Of a DNA stretch of 37,798 nucleotides, positions 8,416-16,307 are shown in pieces (the stretch's first letter is position 1; every line of letters begins with the position of its first letter). The position numbers and the translations under genes were made by a program. The stretch comes from JAXLYX01 sp046351215 (GTDB lineage Bacteria; Myxococcota_A; Polyangia; Polyangiales; Houyiibacteriaceae). The stretch is from NCBI GenBank assembly GCA_046351215.1, contig JAXLYX010000034.1, positions 1 to 37,798 of the forward strand. The letters are read 5' to 3'. The notes beneath the pieces are model-generated. The model worked only from the letters and a program-made list of their open reading frames with translations, had not been told where the DNA came from and did no database searches.

Positions 8416-9063
8416 TCAGGGCGCGCAGAGCACCCGCAGCCGCTCCTCGTGGAAATCGAGCGCGTCCTCGTCCGCTTCCGTGAGCTCGGGTGCCGTCCGG
8501 AGCGAATCGAGCTTCTCGTAGGCCGCATCGAGCTCCTCCTCGATGACCCGGAGCTGATGGTTCGCGTCGAGCGCGACGACGTCGGCCCGCTCGCCGAGGG
8601 GATTCGTCGCGCCGAGCCCGACGGTCGGGCGGCCGCTGCTCGGGGCGGCGGGCCCGAAATGGGCCGCGGTCGGCACGCCGCCCGTCACGGGCGCCTGGGT
8701 GCCGTAGACGTAGTTGGGATAGTAGCTCGCAGGCCCCGAGCCGACGACGGTCGTTCCCCGGCGGCTCGACGCGACCGAGCCTGCCACGGACGCGCCCAGG
8801 GAACCGGCGAACGCGAGTCGCTCGTTCCGATCCGCGCGATGCACCTCGCTCGCGAGGGACTCTCGCTTGCCCGCACAGAGCTCGACGAGGTCGTCGAGCT
8901 GCGCGCGGGCGCGGATCCAGCCCTCGCTCGGCGGAGGCACGCTCCCATCGCCGATGCGCTCCGAGAGCGGCACGACGGGCGGGGGCTCGAGGGGCGCCAC
9001 GCGGTGATGCGCGCAGGCCGCCGGGACGAGCATCAGGGACACGAGAAGGAGGCGCCAGCCCAT
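8416..9063 (-). CDS. Putative lipoprotein with coiled-coil C-terminus
   Basis: A 215-aa protein with a short signal peptide ending MLVPAAC (C17), which suggests lipidation although the residue at -3 is proline. The mature part has a helical region (GWIRARAQLDDLVELCAGKRESL), a central Gly/Ser/Pro/Tyr-rich stretch (TTVVGSGPASYYPNYVYGTQ), and a C-terminal amphipathic helix pair (NHQLRVIEEELDAAYEKLD, EADEDALDFHEERLRVL). No known domain is recognised. ATG 9063 follows GGAGGA very closely; an in-frame ATG about 40 bp upstream is possible but would bury the signal peptide. It is divergent from the multicopper oxidase gene, with which it shares a 123-bp intergenic region. Confidence 0.65.
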   Translation of the reverse strand: MGWRLLLVSLMLVPAACAHHRVAPLEPPPVVPLSERIGDGSVPPPSEGWIRARAQLDDLVELCAGKRESLASEVHRADRNERLAFAGSLGASVAGSVASSRRGTTVVGSGPASYYPNYVYGTQAPVTGGVPTAAHFGPAAPSSGRPTVGLGATNPLGERADVVALDANHQLRVIEEELDAAYEKLDSLRTAPELTEADEDALDFHEERLRVLCAP

Positions 9064-9113
9064 TCCTCCATCCTGCACGCGGTGTCGGCCAGCGCACATG
9101 AGGGTTGCCTTGT

Positions 9114-9134
9114 TGAAAACGGATGTCATTTTCA
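9114..9134. promoter_or_regulatory. Inverted repeat in divergent lipoprotein/oxidase promoter region
   Basis: TGAAAA (9114-9119) and TTTTCA (9129-9134) form a perfect inverted repeat with a 9-bp spacer. This is the only markedly AT-rich patch in the 123-bp region between the divergent genes at 9063 and 9187. A dimeric repressor site is plausible, but it matches no operator I can name with confidence. Confidence 0.3.
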
Positions 9135-9186
9135 GGGGACTCCCGGTCATCCCCGAAGAGGGACCCCGAGCCGTACGCGAGAGATC

Positions 9187-11193
9187 ATGCAAACCATCGG
9201 CATCGCAAGGCTTTTCGTCGTCGCCACCGCCCTCGCCGGGCTGAGCTGCAAGGGGGCCACGGGCGGCGGTCAGCCCCTCGAGATCGGGAGCCAGCGGCCC
9301 TTCACGAACCCGCTTCCGATCCCGGAGACGGCCGTGCCGGGCACGCATCCGGCCTACCCCGGCGCGGACTACTACGAGATGCACGTGACGCGCTTCCAGC
9401 AGTGGTTCGGCATGTACGCGCCGAACACGACGCGTCGTCTCGCGACCACGGTCTGGGGCTACGGCCAGGTCGATCACGACTACGACACGGGCGTCGTCGA
9501 CGCGCAGGGAGCGACCGTGCGTCAGAGCGGCTCGTACATCGCGCCGACGATCGTCGCGCAACGAGGCCGCCCGGTGGTCGTCCGCTGGATCGACGATCGG
9601 CGCGACGCGCAGGGCCGGCCCGAGACGAAGCATCTGCTCGAGCCCGCGTACGACACGACGCTGATGGGCACGATGGACGGAGAGCCGCACGTGCGGATGG
9701 TCACGCATCTGCACGGCGGCGAGACGGCTCCGGACAGCGATGGGGATCCGATGGCCTGGTACACGCCGGATCCGAACGCGGCCGAGAACGGCATGGGCGG
9801 ACCGCCCGGGAACGCCGCCGTCTACACGTATCCGAACCAGCAGCCGCCGACGACGCTCTGGTACCACGACCACTCGATGGGCATCGTGCGCCTCAACGTG
9901 ATGGCGATGGGCGCGGGCCTCTACGTGATCCGCGATCCCGCCCAGGAGGCCGCCCTGAACCTCCCGAGCGGCGCCTACGAGATCCCGCTCGTGATCGCGG
10001 ATCGGAAGTTCGAGCGCGATGGCTCGCTCCGCTACCTCGACGACTCGAACATGCCGATGGCTCACTACCATCCGAAGATGCCGATGGAGTTCTTCGGCAA
10101 CGTGATGACGGTGAACGGCATGGCCTGGCCCTACCTCGAGGTCGAGCCGCGCAAGTACCGCTTCCGCATGCTCAACGCGTCGAATTCGCGGATGGTGAAC
10201 CTCCGGCTCGTCGACGAGGCGACCGGCGCGCTCCATCCCGAGGTCTTCCAGATCGGCAGCGACGGCGGCTACCTGGGCGCACCCGTGCGGCTCGACATGG
10301 AGCGGATCGTCGTCGCGACGGATTCGGTCTCGACGGCGAACCAGCTCTTCATGGCGCCGGCCGAGCGTGCGGACATCGTGATCGACTTCTCGACGCTCGC
10401 GCCCGGGACCACGCTCTACTTCGAGAACGACGCGCCGACGCCCTTCCCCGACGGCGATCCCCCCGATCCGGCCACGGTCCGCGTGATGCAATTCCGCGTC
10501 GTGCCGTCGAAGGGGCCCGACACGAGCACGCTGCCGGCGACGCTCTCGTCGATCCCGACCCGCCTCGACGCCTCCGCGGCGACCGTCACCCGCCACATGG
10601 TGCTCACCGAGGTGGCGGATCCGGCGACGGGCGACATCGTCGTCGGCCTGCTGAACAACACCTGCTACGACGCGCCGATCACCGAGACGCCGCGCCTCGG
10701 CTCGACCGAGATCTGGGAGATCGTCAACGCGACGGACGACACGCATCCGATCCACTTGCACCTCGTGCAGTTCAACGTGCTCGATCGTCAGCGCATCAGC
10801 CGCGACGACTACCTCGCGGGCTGGAACGCCGCCGCTGGAACGGTCGGTCGCGGCACGCCGGGCCCGGCGCCGACCTGCGGCGCCCACGTCGCCCACCTGC
10901 CGCCGCCCGGAGGGACGGACCAGCCGCAGAACATCCCCTCCGTGGGGCCCGTGCTGATCGGCGGGCGCATCCTCCCCGCCGCGAACGAAGCGGGCTGGAA
11001 GGATACGGTGCGGGTGAAGGACGAGACCGTGACCCGCCTCCTCGTGCGCTTCGCACCGCAGGATCCGGCGGCGAGCGGCGCGTACGGCGGCTATTCGTTC
11101 GATCCGACGACGGCCCCGTACGTGTGGCACTGCCACATCCTCGAGCACGAGGACAACATGATGATGCGCCCCTACCGCATCGTGCCTCCCTGA
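9187..11193 (+). CDS. Secreted multicopper oxidase (CotA/bilirubin-oxidase-like)
   Basis: A 668-aa laccase-fold oxidase that couples one-electron substrate oxidation to reduction of O2 to water. All four copper motifs are present: HLHGG (H174, H176), WYHDH (H227, H229), HPIHLHLVQF, and the C-terminal VWHCHILEHEDNMM with the type-1 cysteine, its flanking histidines and an axial methionine ten residues after the cysteine. An N-terminal hydrophobic segment (RLFVVATALAGLSC) suggests export, perhaps as a lipoprotein at C21, though the lipobox is imperfect. The HLHGG/WYHDH pair and the length fit the CotA/spore-coat group rather than CueO, since I see no methionine-rich insert. ATG 9187 is the only start that keeps the signal peptide. 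Candidate substrates are phenolics, pigments, Mn(II) or Cu(I). Confidence 0.92.
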   Translation: MQTIGIARLFVVATALAGLSCKGATGGGQPLEIGSQRPFTNPLPIPETAVPGTHPAYPGADYYEMHVTRFQQWFGMYAPNTTRRLATTVWGYGQVDHDYDTGVVDAQGATVRQSGSYIAPTIVAQRGRPVVVRWIDDRRDAQGRPETKHLLEPAYDTTLMGTMDGEPHVRMVTHLHGGETAPDSDGDPMAWYTPDPNAAENGMGGPPGNAAVYTYPNQQPPTTLWYHDHSMGIVRLNVMAMGAGLYVIRDPAQEAALNLPSGAYEIPLVIADRKFERDGSLRYLDDSNMPMAHYHPKMPMEFFGNVMTVNGMAWPYLEVEPRKYRFRMLNASNSRMVNLRLVDEATGALHPEVFQIGSDGGYLGAPVRLDMERIVVATDSVSTANQLFMAPAERADIVIDFSTLAPGTTLYFENDAPTPFPDGDPPDPATVRVMQFRVVPSKGPDTSTLPATLSSIPTRLDASAATVTRHMVLTEVADPATGDIVVGLLNNTCYDAPITETPRLGSTEIWEIVNATDDTHPIHLHLVQFNVLDRQRISRDDYLAGWNAAAGTVGRGTPGPAPTCGAHVAHLPPPGGTDQPQNIPSVGPVLIGGRILPAANEAGWKDTVRVKDETVTRLLVRFAPQDPAASGAYGGYSFDPTTAPYVWHCHILEHEDNMMMRPYRIVPP

Positions 11194-11250
11194 GGCCGGA
11201 CGCCGCGAATCCCGTGGACGGCGCGCGCGCGTCGGAAGCATGATCGCGGC

Positions 11251-11700
11251 ATGGCCGGCATCGACGTGCGTCTCGACCACTTCCCGCTCGTGTGGATCGT
11301 GAACCACGAGGGCACGACGGACGCGGACTACCACACGCTGCTCGGCCACGTGGGCAAGCTCGTCGAGCGCGGGAGGAAGTTCGTGGTCCTCACGGAGGCG
11401 ACGGACTTCGCGTTTCCCTCGGCTTCCCAGCGCAAGATCATCGCGGATTGGTTCCCCTCGATGAAGGGGCGGATGGAGAAGGTGAGCCTCGGCACCGCCA
11501 TGGTGATGCCGAGCGCGATGCAGCGAGGCGCGATCACGGCGCTCAATTGGCTCATCCGTCCCGACGTGCCCATGGCGGCCTTCGAGCATCGACCGGAGGC
11601 GCTCGCCTGGTGCCGCGAGCAGCTCGTGAAGGCGGGCGTGGCGGTGCCCGCGGAGCTCGATGGCCTCGTCGAGCGCGAGCGGGGCCCGAAGCCGCGTTGA
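11251..11700 (+). CDS. SpoIIAA/STAS-like small protein, paralogue A
   Basis: A 149-aa cytoplasmic protein starting at ATG 11251. It has the layout of small STAS/SpoIIAA-like proteins: FPLVWIVNHEGTTDADYHTLL, the strand FVVLTEAT, SASQRKIIADWF, a strand with TAMVMPSAMQRGAITALNWLIRP, and a C-terminal helix EALAWCREQL. Two other genes in this window (26418-26852 and 31454-31894) share the same landmarks: FP(L/F)V near residue 10, QRK..(A/G)DW, RGA(I/M)..A..WL and the following proline. The assignment to the SpoIIAA-like fold is inferred from pattern; family membership among the three is clear. Function unknown, possibly an anti-sigma-antagonist-like or phospholipid-binding role. Confidence 0.75.
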   Translation: MAGIDVRLDHFPLVWIVNHEGTTDADYHTLLGHVGKLVERGRKFVVLTEATDFAFPSASQRKIIADWFPSMKGRMEKVSLGTAMVMPSAMQRGAITALNWLIRPDVPMAAFEHRPEALAWCREQLVKAGVAVPAELDGLVERERGPKPR

Positions 11701-11708
11701 GCGCGGCT
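11690..11708. terminator. Bidirectional hairpin between convergent genes
   Basis: A perfect 7-bp stem (AGCCGCG at 11690-11696, CGCGGCT at 11702-11708) closes the loop TTGAG. The loop holds the TGA of the upstream gene, and the right arm reaches the end of the opposing gene. No T-tract follows, as is common at this GC content. Confidence 0.4.
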
Positions 11709-12114
11709 ACTTCCGCGTGAAGATCGCCATCAGCTTCTCGAAGAGGCCCTTCGGCGCCTTCATCGCCTCGAGCTCGGCGAGCTCGTCGGCCGAGAGCGGA
11801 GCGTTGGCCGCGGCCTCGAGCTCGGCGTCGCTCTCCGTCGTGACGCTCATCACGGGCGGCGGGGGAACGGAGCCGAAGTCGCGCGAGACCTTGTTCAGCA
11901 GCGCACCGGCGAGGTGCGAAGCGCGGCGCTTGCGCTCCTCCTCCTTCACCACGAAGTCGTAGTAGAGCTGGCCGACGAAGGCCTCGGCCGTCTGCGCGGC
12001 CTTCTCCTTCTCCACCGCGGGCGCGACGACGAAGTCGCGCTGGAGCAGACCCAGGAGCTCCTGGTTCAGCTCGGCGGGGGTCGAGGGTCTCTCGCTGCGG
12101 CGCTCCTCGGTCAT
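11707..12114 (-). CDS. Small cytoplasmic hypothetical protein
   Basis: A 135-aa charged protein with no signal peptide or membrane segment. It is mostly helical: an N-terminal region (PAELNQELLGLLQRDF, AQTAEAFVGQLYYDFVVKEEERKRRASHLAGALLNKV), a short Pro linker, and an acidic helix (LSADELAELEAM) ending in GLFEKLMAIFTRK. No known domain is recognised. ATG 12114 has a good ribosome-binding site (GGAGGTGG, 5-10 bases upstream). The upstream gap to 12292 holds its promoter. It is convergent with SpoIIAA-like paralogue A. Confidence 0.65.
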   Translation of the reverse strand: MTEERRSERPSTPAELNQELLGLLQRDFVVAPAVEKEKAAQTAEAFVGQLYYDFVVKEEERKRRASHLAGALLNKVSRDFGSVPPPPVMSVTTESDAELEAAANAPLSADELAELEAMKAPKGLFEKLMAIFTRK

Positions 12115-12292
12115 GGGCCACCTCCGTGACGGTGATCCGACGTTCCACTCTCACTGTAACGGAACCCGGGGCCCATGACATATCCCCGAACGTCAGATTC
12201 GTGACACCCACGTAAGCCCACACGTCGCACATCCGGTCGTTCGGCGGATTCCACAGCGATTCCGCAACCCCGCGAACGGTGAGGGTCGTGTT
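12115..12292 (-). promoter_or_regulatory. Intergenic promoter region of the 135-aa protein gene
   Basis: These 178 bp hold no gene I can support. Read on the minus strand, TACAGT lies about 35 bp before the start codon and could serve as a -10 element, but the -35 match is poor. Confidence 0.25.
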
Positions 12293-13216
12293 TCAGCGGA
12301 GACCGCGGGACTCGCGGCGCTCGGCGAGGCCCTCGCGTCGGTCGCTCGCCCGGTCGCGCAGAGCGTCGACGCGCTCCGAGCGGGCGTCCCGTCGGGCGTC
12401 GTGCCGCTCGCGCAGGGCGCCGAGAGCGGCGCGGAGCCGATCGAGGTTCGGGTCGTGTGCGAAGGCGATCGTGTAGCTCGGCGTGGCCGTGTCGAGGGCG
12501 CTTCCCTCGAGGCGGAACGCGAACGATTTGTCGAACGCGAGCGGTCCGACGTCGAGGTCGATGGCGAGACGGCCGCGCACGGTCGCGCTCGCGCGGGTCG
12601 CCGAGCCGCGCACCGAGAGGATGCGACCGCCGAGCTCGAGCATGCCGTGCGTCATGGGCGGCGCACCGATCTGGCCGATGCCGAGGACGAGGCCGGTGGC
12701 GTCGTGCGAGAGCGTGACGTCGCGGATCGCCACGGAGGGACCGCCCGCGCTCACGCGCGCGAGGCCGAGGCGGACGCTCGGAAGGTCCGTGCGCTCCGCG
12801 ATCGACGCCATGCCCGAGAGCGCCTTCTGCAGCGGGGCGGGTACGCGGGTGTCGAGCATGGCGGGGGCCGCTCCCTCCGGGAGCTCCATCGCGCGGATGC
12901 CGAGGTCGAGCTCCGCCAGCGTCACCTCGCGCGGATGGAAGCCGTCGAGGGTCACGTCGATGCCGTGGGGAAGGCCCAGCGTCGCCACGTGTCCCTCGTC
13001 GAGTGCGCACGTCGTCGGAGCGGCGTGGAGCGAGGCGAAGTCCCAGGGCACGTCGATCGCGAGCGGCGTACACGTCGCGCCGTTCTCGGCGAGCACGCCA
13101 CCGACGACGCGCGTGACGATGGCGTCGCGGAAGGCGAACGCGCCGAAGACGGCGAGGACGACGACGACGAGGCCTGCGCAACCGAGCCGGAGCCCCCAAC
13201 GTACGATCGCGCCCAT
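12293..13216 (-). CDS. AsmA-like membrane-anchored protein
   Basis: A 307-aa protein with one N-terminal transmembrane helix (CAGLVVVVLAVFGAFAFRDAI, about residues 13-33) and a long periplasmic domain of alternating beta-strands (GIDVTLDGFHPREVTLAELDL, SVRLGLARVSAGGPSVAIRDV, SVRGSATRASATVRGRLAIDL). This resembles AsmA-type proteins linked to outer-membrane lipid homeostasis, but the similarity is structural impression only. The last 40 residues are an Arg/Asp/Glu-rich helix (ERHDARRDARSERVDALRD). ATG 13216 starts 9 bp after the acyltransferase stop, so it is the last gene of a three-gene operon. An envelope role alongside the acyltransferase is inferred. Confidence 0.6.
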   Translation of the reverse strand: MGAIVRWGLRLGCAGLVVVVLAVFGAFAFRDAIVTRVVGGVLAENGATCTPLAIDVPWDFASLHAAPTTCALDEGHVATLGLPHGIDVTLDGFHPREVTLAELDLGIRAMELPEGAAPAMLDTRVPAPLQKALSGMASIAERTDLPSVRLGLARVSAGGPSVAIRDVTLSHDATGLVLGIGQIGAPPMTHGMLELGGRILSVRGSATRASATVRGRLAIDLDVGPLAFDKSFAFRLEGSALDTATPSYTIAFAHDPNLDRLRAALGALRERHDARRDARSERVDALRDRASDRREGLAERRESRGLR

Positions 13217-13225
13217 GGCTACCCT

Positions 13226-14059
13226 TCAACCGACGATCGGGAGACGGCGCTCGGCATAGAGCCGAGCGAGCATGTCCCCGAGGGCCGACTCCGTGCGCAG
13301 ATAGGTCTGCTCGACCGCGTCGGCCCGCCGATGGGCCTCGCTCGCGAGCGCGTGGGTGTCGATCGGCGCTCCGATCTCGATCGTCACCTTCGCGGGGAAC
13401 GGGACGTAGGGGAAGTAGGCGACGGGGCCGACGGCGAGGCCCCAGGGCAGGTTCACGGCCACGGGGAACGAATGCCAGCGGACGAGGCGAGGGAACCCGA
13501 GCGCCCGTGCGAGGGCCTTGCCCTGCGAGAGGATGATCATCGCCTCGTGGGCGCCCGCCGTCGCGACGGGGACCACGGGCACGCCGCAATCGACGGCGAG
13601 CCGCGCGAAGCCTCGATGGCCGTGCAAGCGGACCTTCGAGCGCGCGGTGTAGGGACGGAGCGAATCGTGATCGGTGCCCGGGTACACGAGCACCTTGCCT
13701 CCGTGGCGGAGGACCTCCTCGGCGTACCGCCGATTCGCGGGGATGACGCCGATCTTCGAGAGCAGCGATCCGGCGCGCAGCGTCTCGAAGAAGAAGTCGT
13801 GCGCGAGCACGTGGATCGGCTCGTCGAACCCGCGTTCGCGGTAGTACTGGACGAGGAAGAGCTCGTCGATCACCGCGGCGCCCGCGTTGTGGTTCCCGAC
13901 GAGGAGCGCGGGCCCACGCGGGATGCGATCGAGCCCTCGCACCTCGAGGCGATGCCAGGCCACCTGGGGGGAGAAGAAGCGGATCGCCCACGCGAGCGCG
14001 GCCTTGTCGGGGGCTTGGGTCACGTGCGGCAGCAAGTGGTCGAGACCTCCGGAGTCCAC
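13226..14059 (-). CDS. Glycerophospholipid-type acyltransferase (MGAT/DGAT-like LPLAT)
   Basis: A 277-aa acyltransferase of the LPLAT superfamily that transfers an acyl chain to a lipid hydroxyl at the membrane. The catalytic block is GNHNAGAAVIDE (H57, D65). The acceptor-binding block VYPGTDHDSLRP (125-136) replaces the more usual FPEG. KVRLHGHRGFARLAVDCGVPVVPVATAG is typical of the fold. The start is uncertain: GTG 14059 lies 8 bp after the preceding gene's stop, whereas a GGAGG just inside the frame could serve an internal TTG. The frame stays open further upstream but overlaps the preceding gene. It is the middle gene of an operon with a small secreted protein and an AsmA-like protein. 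Acyl donor and acceptor are unknown. Confidence 0.8.
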   Translation of the reverse strand: MDSGGLDHLLPHVTQAPDKAALAWAIRFFSPQVAWHRLEVRGLDRIPRGPALLVGNHNAGAAVIDELFLVQYYRERGFDEPIHVLAHDFFFETLRAGSLLSKIGVIPANRRYAEEVLRHGGKVLVYPGTDHDSLRPYTARSKVRLHGHRGFARLAVDCGVPVVPVATAGAHEAMIILSQGKALARALGFPRLVRWHSFPVAVNLPWGLAVGPVAYFPYVPFPAKVTIEIGAPIDTHALASEAHRRADAVEQTYLRTESALGDMLARLYAERRLPIVG

Positions 14060-14067
14060 GTCGTCGC

Positions 14068-14355
14068 TCAGCGACAGAGGATGACGTAGGGCTCGCCCGT
14101 CGAGTCGGAGGCGCCGCCGACCGGCGTCCATCCCATGGGGATCTGCAGCGACATGCGCGGCATCTGACCGGCGTTGAACTCGCGCCCCGTCACGTGGAAG
14201 GTCGTGACGGCGATGCACTCGCGGTACTGACGCGCGGCGGGCGGCGTCTGGGCCTGGGCGTTCGAACCACGCAGCCAGGGAGACGCGAGGAGAGCGACTG
14301 CGCCGGCCGCACCGATGCAGGCACCGAGGAAGAGCGGGAGCGAACGGTTCTTCAT
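14068..14355 (-). CDS. Small exported protein, unknown function
   Basis: A 95-aa protein with a clear N-terminal signal or anchor (SLPLFLGACIGAAGAVALL, residues 5-23) followed by SPWLRGSNAQAQ, which could hold a cleavage site. The mature part of about 60 residues reads RQYRECIAVTTFHVTGREFN...LQIPMGWTPVGGASDSTGEPYVILCR, with two cysteines that could pair. No known family is recognised. ATG 14355 keeps the signal peptide; the upstream in-frame extension is unlikely. It is probably the first gene of the operon with the acyltransferase (8-bp gap) and the AsmA-like protein. Confidence 0.6.
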   Translation of the reverse strand: MKNRSLPLFLGACIGAAGAVALLASPWLRGSNAQAQTPPAARQYRECIAVTTFHVTGREFNAGQMPRMSLQIPMGWTPVGGASDSTGEPYVILCR

Positions 14356-14491
14356 GGAGGAACGATATCGTCCCGCCCGGACGGTCCGCCATGGGCGAAC
14401 GCCCACGATCCCGTGGGCTCACCCGAGCGAGCGATCGAGCGACGTTCTTCCGATCGAGGTGGGACACGCGCCCACGCGTCGCACCTCGACG

Positions 14492-16180
14492 TCAGCCGCC
14501 GAGACGCTCCGCGAGGCGCCGGAGGCGGGCCGACGCCCCCGCGTCGAGCTCGGCGCGCGCGAGCTCGCGTTCGATCGCCCCCTTCGCGAGCGGTCCGTAG
14601 ATCCGCTCGATCGCGCGCGCGGCCCGGCTCGTCACGCGACCTTCGGCCGCGAGGCGCACGAGGTGCCTCAGCATGCGCGGATCGTTGCGCGCGTCCGCGG
14701 CCGTCCGCTGGGCGAGCTCGTAGCGCGCGAGGGAGACGGACTCCTGCCCCTGCCGGAAGGCGTTCGAGCCGAGGAGCAGGTACGGCCTCGGATCGTCGCG
14801 ATGGCCGCGGCCGTACCGCTCGATCGCCTCCTCGGTGGAGCCCGTGAGGATGCGTCCCTCGGCGATCTGTCGATTCGCCGTCGCGAGGACCGCGACGCGC
14901 GGGCGGCTCGTCCACGGGCTCTCGCCGAGGCCATCGTCCCCCGCCGCGTCGGCGTCCGATGGAGACTCGCTTGCGGCCGTGGCGTCCGGCGAGGTCGGGC
15001 TCGCGGGGTCCGGGGACTCGGTCGAGGGGACGGGCTCGGCGACAGGAGGCGACGCGGCCACGGGAGGTGCAGTCACCGTCGAGGCCGCGATGGCCGGCGG
15101 AGCGAGCTCCGGCGGCGTCTCGGATTCCCGACCTCGCAGCGCGAAGACGACGAGCGCGGCGAGCGCGAGCGCCGCGACGCCCGCGAGGAGCCGCCGGACG
15201 ACGAGCGAGGTCGCGCTCGAAACCGCGGTCTCGGGCACGGGCCGCGGCGAGCGCTCGCGTCCGGCCCTCCGGGCTCCGTCGCGCGCCGGTACGAGCGCCG
15301 GCTCGGGCAGGCGGTCGAGCGCGTCGAGCATCTCCACGGCGCTCGCGAAGCGCTCGCTCGCGGCCTTCGCGGTGGAGCGCTCGAGCAGCTCGCGGAGCTC
15401 GGGCACGGCGACGAGGTCGCCCACGACGAGTGGAGGCAGTGGCGCCGAGATCTGCTGCCTCAGGATCTCCGGCACCTCGCCCACGAACGGTCGCCGACCC
15501 GCGAGCATCTCGAAGAAGGTGATGCCGAGCGCGTAGACGTCGGTGGGAGGTCCCGTGCGATCGCCCGAGGCCTGCTCGGGGCTCATGTACGAGGGCGTGC
15601 CGAAGCCGATGCCCGACCGCGTGAGGTCTCCTCCGATCGAGTGACCGACCTCGGGATCGAAGAGCTTCACGAAGCCGAAGTCGAGGATCTTCACGAAGTC
15701 GGGCTCGCTCGGGAGCGGCACGAGGAAGATGTTGTCGGGCTTGAGGTCGCGATGGACGAAGCCGCGCTGGTGCGCGTAGGCGAGCGCTTCGAGCACCTGC
15801 CTCGCGATGCGCCTCGCCCGCGCTTCCGGCAGCGGACCTTCCGCGAGGAGCTCACCGAGCGTGCGGCCTTCGAGCAGCTCCATCACGAGGTAGGGATGAC
15901 CGTCGACGATGCTGTAGTCGGTGAGCGTGACGATGTGCGGATGCGAGAGGGCCGCGAGGGCCTTCGCCTCCCGCTCGAAGCGGGCGCGGAGCACGTCGTT
16001 CGCGACGAAGCGCGCCTGCAGCATCTTCAGGGCGACGTGGTGCCGGAGCTTCCGGTGCTCGGCCCGGAAGACCCAGCCGATGCCCCCCGCACCGAGCTCG
16101 CCGACGAGGCGGTAACGGTCTTCGAGGACGCTGCCGATCGGCGGAGGGGATTCCGGGGCTTCCTCGTCGATCGTGCTCAC
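14492..16180 (-). CDS. Membrane-anchored Ser/Thr protein kinase with helical periplasmic tail
   Basis: A 562-aa Hanks-type kinase. The cytoplasmic kinase domain spans about residues 20-290: glycine loop GELGAGGIGWVFRAEH, ATP lysine K52, catalytic HRDLKPDN with D145, DFG at 167-169, and activation segment GFGTPSYMSPEQ. A transmembrane helix (about 330-348) follows, then a Pro/Ser/Ala-rich linker and a C-terminal helical repeat region (RPYLLLGSNAFRQGQESVSLARYELAQ) that looks TPR-like. Residues for ATP binding and catalysis are intact. GTG 16180 is the most likely start; ATG 16237 would add 19 residues. It is divergent from the acyltransferase at 16308. The signal and substrates are unknown. Confidence 0.9.
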   Translation of the reverse strand: MSTIDEEAPESPPPIGSVLEDRYRLVGELGAGGIGWVFRAEHRKLRHHVALKMLQARFVANDVLRARFEREAKALAALSHPHIVTLTDYSIVDGHPYLVMELLEGRTLGELLAEGPLPEARARRIARQVLEALAYAHQRGFVHRDLKPDNIFLVPLPSEPDFVKILDFGFVKLFDPEVGHSIGGDLTRSGIGFGTPSYMSPEQASGDRTGPPTDVYALGITFFEMLAGRRPFVGEVPEILRQQISAPLPPLVVGDLVAVPELRELLERSTAKAASERFASAVEMLDALDRLPEPALVPARDGARRAGRERSPRPVPETAVSSATSLVVRRLLAGVAALALAALVVFALRGRESETPPELAPPAIAASTVTAPPVAASPPVAEPVPSTESPDPASPTSPDATAASESPSDADAAGDDGLGESPWTSRPRVAVLATANRQIAEGRILTGSTEEAIERYGRGHRDDPRPYLLLGSNAFRQGQESVSLARYELAQRTAADARNDPRMLRHLVRLAAEGRVTSRAARAIERIYGPLAKGAIERELARAELDAGASARLRRLAERLGG

Positions 16181-16307
16181 GGCAGCACGAAGGTAGCGCA
16201 ACTCGGCTCCGAGGAGGACGACGCGCCTCGTTCCCACAACCTCCCACCCCGGCTCGCGCGAGGAAGCGCTGCCACGGGCGGCGGTGGGCGATTACCATCC
16301 GGTCTCC
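16181..16307. promoter_or_regulatory. Divergent kinase/acyltransferase intergenic region
   Basis: These 127 bp separate the divergent kinase and acyltransferase genes and should carry both promoters. I see no convincing -10/-35 pair or operator repeat. Confidence 0.25.

Noticed and set aside
8416..11589. Long minus-strand frame (over 1000 codons) covering the multicopper oxidase and extending the lipoprotein gene upstream
   Set aside because: Only the last 215 residues look like a protein. The part opposite the oxidase is His/Arg/Val-rich noise, and the lipoprotein signal peptide marks the real start at 9063.
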